Below, one piece after another: positions 1 through 6,599 of a stretch of DNA of 7,887 nucleotides. Every line of letters begins with the position of its first letter. Position 1 is the first letter of the stretch. Made by a program: the position numbers and the translations under genes. The notes under the pieces were generated by a model. It did not search any database and was not told where the DNA came from. It was given only the letters and a program-made list of their open reading frames with translations. Origin of the DNA: SG8-40 sp050050435 (GTDB taxonomy: Bacteria; Pseudomonadota; Gammaproteobacteria; Burkholderiales; Eutrophovitaceae); the NCBI GenBank assembly GCA_050050435.1, contig JASFUE010000149.1, positions 1 through 7,887 on the forward strand, written 5' to 3'.

Positions 1-1151
1 GCGTCGCCGTAACCGAGGGAAGCCAGCACCGAAGCGGTATGCTCACCGAGCTCCGGCCCAAGCCAGCGCGTTTCACCCGGCGTGTCCGACAGTTTCGGCA
101 TCACACCCGGAATTTTCAGCGTTCGCCCGTCACCCAGATTCGCTTCCTCGATCATGCCGCGCGCACGCACGTGTACATCGGCCACGATGTCAGCAATGTC
201 ATAGATCTTTCCCGCCGGAACTTCGGCCGCATCGAGAGCCGCCAGAACATCATGGAGGTCATGCGCGCCGCACCACGCCTGAATCGCTTCGTCGAGTTCG
301 TCACTGCGCGAGGCGCGCCCGTCGTTGCGTGCGAGCTGCGGATCATCGGCCAGGTCCTCGCGCCCGATTGCACCCATCATGCGCTTGAAGATCGAATCGC
401 CGTTGGCGCCGATCACCACATACTTGCCGTCGCGGGTGGTATAGGTATTGGAGGGCGCGATGCCCGGCAAGGACGCACCGGTGCGTTCGCGAACGAAGCC
501 GTGCATGTCGTATTCGGGCAGCATGCTCTCCATCAGACTGAATACGGCTTCATACAGTGCCACATCCACCACCTGGCCCTTTCCGCCATTGACTTCGCGC
601 TGACGCAGTGCCATCAACGCACCGATCACGCCGTATAGCGAGGCCACGGCATCACCAAGACTGATGCCCACGCGCACTGGTGGCCGGTCCGGATATCCGG
701 TGACGTGGCGCAATCCGCCCATTGCTTCACCAATCGAACCGAACCCGGGTTTGTCGCGGTAGGGACCGGACTGGCCGTAGCCGGACAGACGCACCATTAC
801 CAGGCCCGGATTGTCGCGCGAGAGCACATCGTAGCCGAGGCCCCACTTTTCCATCGCGCCGGGGCGAAAGTTTTCCACGACGATGTCCGCCTCTGCGGCA
901 AGCCGCCGTACGATTTCCTGACCTTCTTCCGATTTCAGATTGACGGTGACCGACTGCTTGTTGCGCGCTTGCAGCAGCCACCACAGCGAGGTTCCCTGGT
1001 AGAGCATGCGCCACTGGCGCAAAGGGTCGCCACCGCGTGGCGATTCGATCTTGACGACCTGCGCACCGAATTCGGCGAGCACACGCGTGCAAAAAGGGCC
1101 CGCAATCAGCTGGCCCAGTTCGATTACTTTGACTCCGGAAAGCGGTCCCAT
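1..1151 (-). CDS. CaiB/BaiF family (class III) CoA-transferase, 3' end cut by window edge
   Basis: Moves coenzyme A between an acyl-CoA donor and a carboxylic acid through an aspartyl-CoA intermediate; cytoplasmic. The minus frame is open from ATG at 1151 to the window edge, giving 383 codons; family members are usually about 380-430 residues, so little is missing. Visible family hallmarks are the N-terminal CoA-binding region (VIELGQLIAGPF, residues 9-20, and VVKIESP, 32-38), VVENFRPG (91-98), SGYGQSGPY (123-131) and the SLGD motif, whose Asp167 matches the catalytic aspartate (Asp169 in formyl-CoA transferase). VPAGKIYD (311-318) is typical of the C-terminal part. The start is firm: an in-frame TAG lies four codons upstream. 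No strong Shine-Dalgarno is seen. The gene is divergent from the peroxidase gene. The substrate cannot be told: succinyl-CoA:carboxylate transferase, formyl-CoA transferase and alpha-methylacyl-CoA racemase-like members share these motifs. Confidence 0.93.
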   Translation of the reverse strand, partial: MGPLSGVKVIELGQLIAGPFCTRVLAEFGAQVVKIESPRGGDPLRQWRMLYQGTSLWWLLQARNKQSVTVNLKSEEGQEIVRRLAAEADIVVENFRPGAMEKWGLGYDVLSRDNPGLVMVRLSGYGQSGPYRDKPGFGSIGEAMGGLRHVTGYPDRPPVRVGISLGDAVASLYGVIGALMALRQREVNGGKGQVVDVALYEAVFSLMESMLPEYDMHGFVRERTGASLPGIAPSNTYTTRDGKYVVIGANGDSIFKRMMGAIGREDLADDPQLARNDGRASRSDELDEAIQAWCGAHDLHDVLAALDAAEVPAGKIYDIADIVADVHVRARGMIEEANLGDGRTLKIPGVMPKLSDTPGETRWLGPELGEHTASVLASLGYGD

Positions 1152-1306
1152 CGAGCGATTCTACCGCGGTTACGACACGGCGCACGCCGGCCGCAGCACG
1201 CTGCCAGCGCCGCCAATGTGCCGTATCATGGCCACTGGCAGCGATGGCAGACGGCGCGCAGCCGTCGCCGAGCACGTTGAATATCCACGCCAACATCTGC
1301 ACGATC

Positions 1307-1313
1307 GAAGGAG
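1307..1313 (+). promoter_or_regulatory. Ribosome-binding site of the peroxidase gene
   Basis: GAAGGAG lies 11 bases before ATG 1325. It supports this start over the in-frame ATG at 1244, which would put 27 unlikely residues in front of a clear signal peptide. Confidence 0.7.
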
Positions 1314-1324
1314 TCTTTACGAAC

Positions 1325-1867
1325 ATGGTCCGGCTTGTCACAGTGTTACTGGCACCGCTGCTGCTGCTGTTTTCGCAAACGGCGAGTGCCTGCCCCGACG
1401 TACTCAATCACCGGCTCACCAACCTCGAGGGCGAGATGCTGGATCTGTGTACCTTCACCGGCAAGGTCGTGCTGGCAGTCAACACCGCCAGTTACTGCGG
1501 CAACACACCGCAATATGAAGGTTTGCAGGCGCTTTACCGCAAATATCGCGATCGTGGACTGGTGGTCGTCGGATTTCCGGCCAATGATTTCGGCCACCAG
1601 GAACCGGGCTCGAACGACGAGATCCGCGACTTTTGCGAGGTAACCTATGGAGTGGAATTTCCGATGGCCGGCAAGAGCAGCGTCGTTCCCGGCAAGGCGA
1701 ATCCGGTCTTCGCCGAACTGGCGCGGATGACCGGCAAGACACCGGAATGGAATTTCCACAAGTATCTGATATCGCGCGACGGATCGCGCGCGTTCAGCTA
1801 TCCGGCGAGAATGCAACCACAGAACCGGCAGATCGTCTCGCGCATAGAAGCACTACTCGCCGAATAG
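1325..1867 (+). CDS. Exported glutathione peroxidase-family protein (Cys type)
   Basis: Thiol peroxidase that reduces hydrogen peroxide or lipid hydroperoxides; bacterial Cys-type members usually draw electrons from thioredoxin. The protein has 180 residues. Residues 1-22 form a signal peptide (MVR, hydrophobic run LVTVLLAPLLLLF, then TASA) and the mature protein would begin at Cys23, so it should act in the periplasm. ASAC is a poor lipobox, so a lipoprotein is possible but less likely. The signature NTASYCGNTPQYEGL (53-67) carries the peroxidatic Cys58. FPANDFGHQEPG (84-95) is the second block and EWNF (141-144) supplies Trp142 and Asn143 of the catalytic tetrad. Cys104 sits where the resolving cysteine of thioredoxin-dependent members lies. 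Two departures from the canonical FPCNQFG block are visible: Ala86 for Cys and Asp88 for the tetrad Gln. The gene is single, divergent from the CoA-transferase and convergent with the amidohydrolase, whose stop lies 34 bases away. Confidence 0.92.
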   Translation: MVRLVTVLLAPLLLLFSQTASACPDVLNHRLTNLEGEMLDLCTFTGKVVLAVNTASYCGNTPQYEGLQALYRKYRDRGLVVVGFPANDFGHQEPGSNDEIRDFCEVTYGVEFPMAGKSSVVPGKANPVFAELARMTGKTPEWNFHKYLISRDGSRAFSYPARMQPQNRQIVSRIEALLAE

Positions 1868-1901
1868 CGCTGGCAGGATGCTGGTGATTACGGCCGCAGA
1901 C

Positions 1902-3578
1902 TTACCCGGCGAACTCACGTAACACCTGGCCGGCACGCGGCGCATTTGCGCGCACGCCCTCGCCGTCTGCAACCAGTTCACCGTTGACCCAAACACCGTG
2001 CACGCCCTGCGATGCCGTCGTCAGGCGCGATGCACCCGCCGGCAGGTCGTGGACACGCCTGGTCGCACCGCGGCCAACGGTGGCCGGATCAAACAACAAC
2101 ATGTCCGCCCAGTAACCTTTTTCGATACGCCCCCGGTCGCGGATGCCAAACAATTGGGCCGGCTCCGTAGTCAATTTGCGAATCGCTTCCTCGATCGGCA
2201 ACTGCTTGCGCTCGCGCACCCAGTGTCCGAGCACGTGCAAGCCAAAACCGGCATCGCACAGAAAGGTCAGGTGCGCTCCGGCATCAGACAGGGAAAGAAT
2301 TGCATTCTCGTCGCGCATCAGCTTGCCGACCGCCTGCTCGTCGGAGTTGAGCAAGGTCGCCGTAAACAGCGTGTCGAGATTCTCCGACAGTGCCAGGTCG
2401 AGCATGAAGTCGAATGGATCGGCAGAACTCTCCGCAGCCAGCTCGGCCACGCTGCGCCCTTCCCAGTCGGCATGGGAACGGTCAGCCACCTGTGCGACGA
2501 ACAGCTTGTCCCACTCGCCATTGAAGACGCGCAACGCCCGCTCGCGCAACTCCTCCCGGAACTCGTTGCGCAATTGCGGGTCTGCCAACGCCTTGCGATA
2601 GTCTGCGTCATCCATACTCATCAGCGGCTTCCAGCAACGGAAACCTTCCATTGGATACGGCTCGTGAAATGTGAACTCGAAAGTCAAGGGACATGGCGAA
2701 ACCGCACCGTACATGCGCCGCCCGCGTTTCTGTCCCGAAGCAATATCGCCCAGATCGTTGAACGCCAACTCGGGCGCGACATTGGAATGAAGTAACGCAG
2801 CGATCAGGTAAGGGCGATCGGCCGCGGCACACAACGATTCGATCCACGACATCGGCGTATCAGACGCCTTGGTCATCATCAGCACCCCTTTGCCCGAATC
2901 GCGCAAGGCCGCCGACAGCGAAATCATCTCCTCATCGTCAGCCAGCCGCGACGGCATCGGAATGCCGGCTTCACCGTTGTGCTGGTAGGAACGCGTGGTG
3001 GCAAAGCCACAGGCGCCCGCCTCCATTGCCTCGCTTATGATGTCACGCATTTTCCCGACTTCCCCGGCAGTGGCTGCGCGCTTTGAAGCATCCCCGCGCA
3101 TCACGAAAGTACGCACGCCGGAGTGGCCGACAAAGCACGCGACATTGGGACCGACGCCTTTTTTCGCCAGCATGTCCAGGTACTGGGGAAAAGACTCGAA
3201 TCCCCAGTCAATCCCGGCTCGCAACGCGGCCAGCGACATGCCTTCGACGTGGGTCAGGTTACGCATGGTCAGATCGCGATCCTCGGGACGGCAGGGCGCA
3301 ATGGTGAAGCCGCAATTGCCCATGACCACGGTCGTGACGCCGAGCGCCGGCGAGGGATTGGCATACGGGTCCCAGGTGATCTGCGCATCGTAATGCGTGT
3401 GGGTATCTATGATGCCGGGCATCAACGCCAGACCATGGGCGTCGACACACGTATGCGCCTGTTCTTCAAACTCGCCCATCTCACATATCCGGCCATCTTT
3501 TACCCCGACCGAACCGGTACGCGCGGCCGCTCCGCTGCCGTCATATATGGTGGTGTTATCAATACGCAGATCAAGCAC
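1902..3578 (-). CDS. N-acyl-D-amino-acid deacylase-type amidohydrolase (D-aminoacylase family)
   Basis: Metal-dependent hydrolase of the amidohydrolase superfamily; related enzymes remove the acyl group from N-acyl-D-amino acids. The protein has 558 residues and no signal peptide, so it is cytoplasmic. The N-terminal beta-sandwich strands (DLRIDNTTIYDGSG) precede PGIIDTHTHYD, with metal ligands His60 and His62. MGNCGF (86-91) holds Cys89, matching the metal-binding Cys96 of the Alcaligenes D-aminoacylase. VGHSGVR (150-156) and SDAGAHL (431-437) follow; Asp432 fits the catalytic aspartate. FGIRDRGRIEKGYWADMLLFDP (477-498) is the usual C-terminal return to the sandwich. The family's THxR motif is absent: MMTK (234-237) is found there, while His264 may match the SHxK histidine. 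The start is GTG at 3578, set by a strong Shine-Dalgarno 7 bases upstream. The same frame is open back to 3845, but that would overlap the Gre-like gene and encode unconvincing sequence. True substrate unknown. Confidence 0.9.
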   Translation of the reverse strand: MLDLRIDNTTIYDGSGAAARTGSVGVKDGRICEMGEFEEQAHTCVDAHGLALMPGIIDTHTHYDAQITWDPYANPSPALGVTTVVMGNCGFTIAPCRPEDRDLTMRNLTHVEGMSLAALRAGIDWGFESFPQYLDMLAKKGVGPNVACFVGHSGVRTFVMRGDASKRAATAGEVGKMRDIISEAMEAGACGFATTRSYQHNGEAGIPMPSRLADDEEMISLSAALRDSGKGVLMMTKASDTPMSWIESLCAAADRPYLIAALLHSNVAPELAFNDLGDIASGQKRGRRMYGAVSPCPLTFEFTFHEPYPMEGFRCWKPLMSMDDADYRKALADPQLRNEFREELRERALRVFNGEWDKLFVAQVADRSHADWEGRSVAELAAESSADPFDFMLDLALSENLDTLFTATLLNSDEQAVGKLMRDENAILSLSDAGAHLTFLCDAGFGLHVLGHWVRERKQLPIEEAIRKLTTEPAQLFGIRDRGRIEKGYWADMLLFDPATVGRGATRRVHDLPAGASRLTTASQGVHGVWVNGELVADGEGVRANAPRAGQVLREFAG

Positions 3579-3585
3579 TGCCCTG

Positions 3586-3594
3586 TCCTCCTCC
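3586..3594 (-). promoter_or_regulatory. Strong ribosome-binding site fixing the GTG start of the amidohydrolase
   Basis: GGAGGAGGA on the minus strand sits 7 bases before GTG 3578. It is the best Shine-Dalgarno in the window and decides the start against the longer open frame. Confidence 0.8.
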
Positions 3595-3672
3595 AACGTC
3601 TTATTGTTACTTTGTTGTTTCCGGTTTCCATTAGCCGGCTGGCCCTGGCAACCGCAATAATGTAGCTGACTG

Positions 3673-3710
3673 GTCGTGTCGACGCCGGCACGCTTGCCCC
3701 TGGACACGAC
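3673..3710. repeat. 8-bp perfect inverted repeat between the Gre-like and amidohydrolase genes
   Basis: GTCGTGTC (3673-3680) and GACACGAC (3703-3710) are perfect inverted arms around a 22-base, GC-rich loop. It lies 18 bases past the stop of the Gre-like gene and about 95 bases before the amidohydrolase start. No T-run follows on either strand, so it is not a standard intrinsic terminator. It could be an operator, a weak transcript-end structure, or chance. Confidence 0.35.
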
Positions 3711-3727
3711 ACGACTGCGGCCGCTTG

Positions 3728-4228
3728 CTATTCCGGGTAGCCGATCTCCAGCACTTCCAGCGTAGTCGCCCCGGCCGGGCGGCTCCATGTCACCGTGTCG
3801 CCCACTTGCGAACCGAGCAACGCTCTGGCCAACGGCGATACCCACGAAATCCTGTTGTTCTTCACGTCAGCTTCGTCCTCACCCACGATCGTAAAGCTCA
3901 TGATATTGCCGTCCTCGTCTTCGGTCTTGACGGTCGCGCCGAAATGCACCTCATCTTTCGGCTCGCTGGCAACATCCACCACGATTGCGCTCTCCAGTCT
4001 GGACTGGAAATAACGCAGATCACGTTCATTAACGGCCAGCTGCGGCTTGTCAAAAGCCTCCGCGGCCTCACGCAAGCGCGCGTGCTCGCGGCTAAGTTCA
4101 TCGACCCGCTCACGCAACAGGCGCATCCCCTTCGCAGTGACATAGTTGGGCGCATCGCTGACCGGCCGCTCGGGCAGTTCTTCGCTGGGTCGATCTTCGT
4201 TATCGTCTTTTACAAATGCACGGCTCAT
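3728..4228 (-). CDS. GreA/GreB-family transcription factor with a shortened coiled coil
   Basis: Gre factors bind the secondary channel of RNA polymerase and stimulate cleavage of backtracked RNA. The protein has 166 residues. It opens with MSRAFVKDDN and an acidic, proline-containing linker (to about residue 28), as in proteobacterial 'GreAB' relatives. Residues 29-80 form a helical hairpin, and residues 81-166 the C-terminal FKBP-like domain (VHFGATV, FTIVGEDEAD, WVSPLARALLGSQVGD), which matches GreA/GreB closely. The hairpin is about 15 residues shorter than that of GreA and lacks the GDxxENAEY acidic tip; FDKPQLAVNERD is in its place. Rnk, another Gre relative, also has a short coil, so this protein may bind polymerase without inducing cleavage. 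The start at 4228 is chosen from the conserved MSRAFVK opening and GGAG (4236-4239) 7 bases upstream; an in-frame ATG at 4243 is less likely. Confidence 0.9.
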   Translation of the reverse strand: MSRAFVKDDNEDRPSEELPERPVSDAPNYVTAKGMRLLRERVDELSREHARLREAAEAFDKPQLAVNERDLRYFQSRLESAIVVDVASEPKDEVHFGATVKTEDEDGNIMSFTIVGEDEADVKNNRISWVSPLARALLGSQVGDTVTWSRPAGATTLEVLEIGYPE

Positions 4229-4247
4229 GGCACTACTCCGCAATACA

Positions 4248-4275
4248 AGTGACAGAGTCAGCGATACCTGTCACT
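4248..4275. repeat. 8-bp perfect inverted repeat just upstream of the Gre-like gene
   Basis: AGTGACAG (4248-4255) and CTGTCACT (4268-4275) are perfect inverted arms around 12 bases. A second overlapping pair, GTCAG (4257-4261) and CTGAC (4274-4278), offers an alternative fold. The element begins 20 bases upstream of ATG 4228, so it probably lies in the 5' leader or promoter. It may be an operator or a leader hairpin; no promoter hexamers could be placed with confidence. Confidence 0.4.
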
Positions 4276-4370
4276 GACCCGCATGGTAAGAAAAACCGGC
4301 AACGGGCACTGGCGCCGGCCAATACAAAAGCATGCCGCGACGACAGTCGCCGCAAGCACGACCCGGTGTG

Positions 4371-4397
4371 CCTGCCATGCAGCATCTGCATGGCGGG
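4371..4397. repeat. Hairpin-forming inverted repeat between the lipoprotein and Gre-like genes
   Basis: GCCATGCAG (4374-4382) and CTGCATGGC (4386-4394) are perfect 9-base arms around a 3-base loop. On the plus strand the stem extends by one U-G and two C-G pairs to 4371-4397. It lies about 85 bases past the lipoprotein stop, where a transcript end for the rquA operon would be expected. No T-run follows on either strand, so a rho-independent terminator is only partly supported. An mRNA 3'-end stabilising structure or a protein site are alternatives. Confidence 0.5.
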
Positions 4398-4479
4398 TGA
4401 ATTCACAAGGTATCACGCTACAGTCGCCCCGAATACCCGCAACCCGCGCATCGGCAACCATGCCGCTCACACCGTCTGG

Positions 4480-5985
4480 CTAGTAAGACAGGCGGAAGCG
4501 TTTTTCCATCAGATCGGCATCGTCAAAATGCCGGCGGCCCAGAAATGCGGTCGCATGCGTTCCCCATTGGCGCATTGCTCCGGCACTGGCAATACCCATC
4601 GGCCAGAAGTAATAACGCTCGGCACGCTGGGTGCCCGGCACCAGTCCAGCGGGACCGAAGATGCTGCGCGCGCCCCCCTCGGGAAGCGGCAGGGTACGCA
4701 ATGAATCATAGTCGGCAAAGACATATTCGACCCCTGTCTGGCCTTGCTGCGGCCACACGTTGTCCAGATAGTGGGTGCGGGTCTGGACGCTCACTGTAAT
4801 GCGGGAAGTTTCGGGAATGGCCGGTAGTGTCGCCGGCGCAAATGCCCATTCGATATTCGGGTCCGGTGCCGGCACCGGCACCGCCCGTGGCGTCGGGAAG
4901 AACATGTGGAAACAGCCGCACGGATGAATGGCGTCATACACCAGCGGCTCGCCATCCGGTGCCAGCGTAACGCGCCAGATGGTGCCGTCGAGGTGTCCGC
5001 CGAGCATGTCAAACGAGTTCTTTTTCGGGCGCTCCGGCATCCATGCAACGTAAACGAGTTGCAGCAAGGTCTGCTTCCCATCCAGCGTATAAGCCAGCTT
5101 GCGATAAACGGTGGGACGTGAAGTATCTACCTGGGGGGATGGCGATGTCGACCAGACCAGCCGACCTATGCGGTCATAATCGCCGGTGGTTTCGACGGCA
5201 AAGACCGGTGCGTAGGTAGCAAACAACTGTTCGCGCTCGTGCGCCGTCAAAACCGGAACGCCCAAAGCATCGGTGGAGCGCTCGAGCAAAGCCGCGACTT
5301 CTTTACGCGAATAGCCAGTGGCGGCCGGCGGCACGTACCTGATCTGCGGATGAGCCGGCGCCGCACCGCTGCGCGCGCGCTCGAATGCCTCGTTTGCTTC
5401 GTCGTGCCAGTCCTTGATGCCGCTTTTGAACGGCACCCGGGTAAATGCATACAGGCCGAGTGTGCGCTCGACCGAGCTGTAATCGTCGGCGACATGGGCG
5501 CGCTGTTCGAGCAAGGCACGCGTCGCCGCGTCGCTGCCGAGGTTGGCAGCAGCGAGCTTCTGCGCGCATTGTGTCGTGCGTGCAACGGCAGACTGCCTGT
5601 CACTGACACCGAGTTGTCCGATCGCCGACTGCGGCAGATTGGAGATTTCGACCTGACGCCCTTGTTCATCGAGCAATTGCATGCGGTTCACCCAGGCGTC
5701 GAATGCCCGGGGACTGGCAGCAGCACGCGCGCCCAATGCCGCAGTAAAGCGGTCGACCCGAAGATAGGGAAAGCCCTCGACCGGGCGCGCCTGGACATCA
5801 TTCACCCCTGCCTGCGCCACGACCTTGTCGAGTAATCTGAACCAGCGGGCACACTGTTGCACCGGCGCATCGTCAGATACCAGATCGTCTCGTAACGGTT
5901 GCTGCACGCTGGCACAGCCGGCCACAACGAGGACGGCAGCCACGATTCCAGCGCGCAATCCTCGACTGATGAAAGCGTTGCTCAT
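4480..5985 (-). CDS. Predicted lipoprotein of unknown function, third gene of the rquA operon
   Basis: I do not recognise a characterised family. The protein has 501 residues. MSNAFISRGLRAG is followed by a hydrophobic stretch and the lipobox VAGC with Cys24, so it should be lipid-anchored; Ala at +2 favours the outer membrane. The rest has no further membrane segment and looks like a large soluble domain. The region that looks most constrained is residues 295-363: RKLAYTLDG, LLQLVYVAWMPERPKK, GGHLDGTIWRVTL (329-341) and IHPCGCFHMFF (353-363). The histidines 331, 354 and 360, Asp333 and the CGC pair Cys356/Cys358 could form a metal or catalytic site, but this is inference. PVPVPAPDPN (368-377) is a proline-rich linker. 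The C-terminus contains another His/Asp group around HFDDADLMEKRF. The start ATG overlaps the stop of the SRPBCC gene (ATGA), so translation is likely coupled. The in-frame ATG at 6006 would spoil the signal sequence. Confidence 0.85.
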   Translation of the reverse strand: MSNAFISRGLRAGIVAAVLVVAGCASVQQPLRDDLVSDDAPVQQCARWFRLLDKVVAQAGVNDVQARPVEGFPYLRVDRFTAALGARAAASPRAFDAWVNRMQLLDEQGRQVEISNLPQSAIGQLGVSDRQSAVARTTQCAQKLAAANLGSDAATRALLEQRAHVADDYSSVERTLGLYAFTRVPFKSGIKDWHDEANEAFERARSGAAPAHPQIRYVPPAATGYSRKEVAALLERSTDALGVPVLTAHEREQLFATYAPVFAVETTGDYDRIGRLVWSTSPSPQVDTSRPTVYRKLAYTLDGKQTLLQLVYVAWMPERPKKNSFDMLGGHLDGTIWRVTLAPDGEPLVYDAIHPCGCFHMFFPTPRAVPVPAPDPNIEWAFAPATLPAIPETSRITVSVQTRTHYLDNVWPQQGQTGVEYVFADYDSLRTLPLPEGGARSIFGPAGLVPGTQRAERYYFWPMGIASAGAMRQWGTHATAFLGRRHFDDADLMEKRFRLSY

Positions 5986-6599
5986 GGTTGTGCGGCCGCC
6001 AGCCAATTCGAGCGGCCCAGGCCGGCTCCTTGAAGCGCCAACCAGCGTTTCTCGATTTCGGCGACCATCCCGGAGAACTGCGCCTCGACATTGTTTCGCA
6101 TCAGCGCGACCGTGAGAAAAGACGGCACCGGCAGTGAAGGCTCGATCAGGCCGGACCAGCTCAGCAGCCAGGTTCCCGGCAGTTCTCCCGGGCGTAGCTG
6201 GTAGGCGCCGTCGAGCTGGCGCAGATTCCCCGATACCACATGTATTTCGATCAAATCCGGCGGATATTCCGCTGACTCCACGACGACATCGATACCATAT
6301 GAAAAGATCAGGAATCCCGCCTCGCCATGTTGTTCGACGATGGCAGCCGGGCCACGCCGGTCGATCACCTTGCTCACGTGCATCCCCGGTATGAACTCGG
6401 CCAGATGGTCATAATCGGTCAGCGTCGACCAGATCAACCAGGGCGGGGCCGCCAGTGTCGCCCGCGCCTGCACCGCAACCGCGTGCCCTGCCCGTTTCGC
6501 CTGCACGCTCAGATCTTCCGCGGCATGCGTGCCAGCACAGAAAAACAACATGGCAAGCAAAGCGGCGGTTGCCGCCCCTGAAGACTCCTGATGTCTCAC
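5982..6599 (-). CDS. Exported SRPBCC/START-fold protein (COQ10-like), second gene of the rquA operon
   Basis: The protein has 205 residues. Residues 1-26 look like a signal peptide (MRHQESSGAATA, hydrophobic ALLAMLFFCAG, then THA before AEDL), so the mature protein should be periplasmic. The remainder fits the SRPBCC (polyketide-cyclase/COQ10) fold: an early strand QAKRAGHAVAVQARATL, then WSTLTDYDHLAEFIPGM (57-73), the usual 'W..LTDYD...FIPG' signature of this fold. Alternating beta strands follow to about residue 150, with a long C-terminal helix (161-190). SRPBCC proteins bind hydrophobic ligands in a cavity; COQ10 in mitochondria binds ubiquinone. The start is GTG at 6599, which overlaps the rquA stop (GTGA). 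A purine-rich GAGGGTGG lies about 11 bases upstream inside rquA. Longer in-frame starts would place the signal peptide internally. A role in quinone binding is inferred from the neighbours only. Confidence 0.88.
   Translation of the reverse strand: MRHQESSGAATAALLAMLFFCAGTHAAEDLSVQAKRAGHAVAVQARATLAAPPWLIWSTLTDYDHLAEFIPGMHVSKVIDRRGPAAIVEQHGEAGFLIFSYGIDVVVESAEYPPDLIEIHVVSGNLRQLDGAYQLRPGELPGTWLLSWSGLIEPSLPVPSFLTVALMRNNVEAQFSGMVAEIEKRWLALQGAGLGRSNWLAAAQP

Noticed and set aside
39..638. 199-codon open frame on the plus strand
   Set aside because: Antisense to the CoA-transferase, which shows clear family motifs in the minus frame; the plus translation resembles nothing known to me.
1277..1305. 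TTGAAT, 17 bases, CACGAT as a promoter for the peroxidase gene
   Set aside because: The -10 matches consensus at only three positions; too weak to call.
1244..1324. 27-codon extension of the peroxidase from ATG 1244
   Set aside because: It would bury the signal peptide; the GAAGGAG site fits ATG 1325.
727..1407. 226-codon open frame on the minus strand
   Set aside because: Overlaps the CoA-transferase in another frame and runs into the peroxidase antisense; no motifs.
1998..2795. 265-codon open frame on the plus strand
   Set aside because: Antisense shadow of the amidohydrolase.
3656..3700. TCGACA as a -35 element for the amidohydrolase
   Set aside because: It resembles TTGACA, but no acceptable -10 lies 16-18 bases downstream.
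3579..3845. In-frame N-terminal extension of the amidohydrolase (89 extra codons)
   Set aside because: It overlaps the end of the Gre-like gene, encodes low-quality sequence, and the strong Shine-Dalgarno at 3586-3594 points to GTG 3578.
4258..4470. 70-codon minus-strand open frame between the lipoprotein and Gre-like genes
   Set aside because: No ribosome-binding site, crosses both inverted repeats, and no recognisable features.
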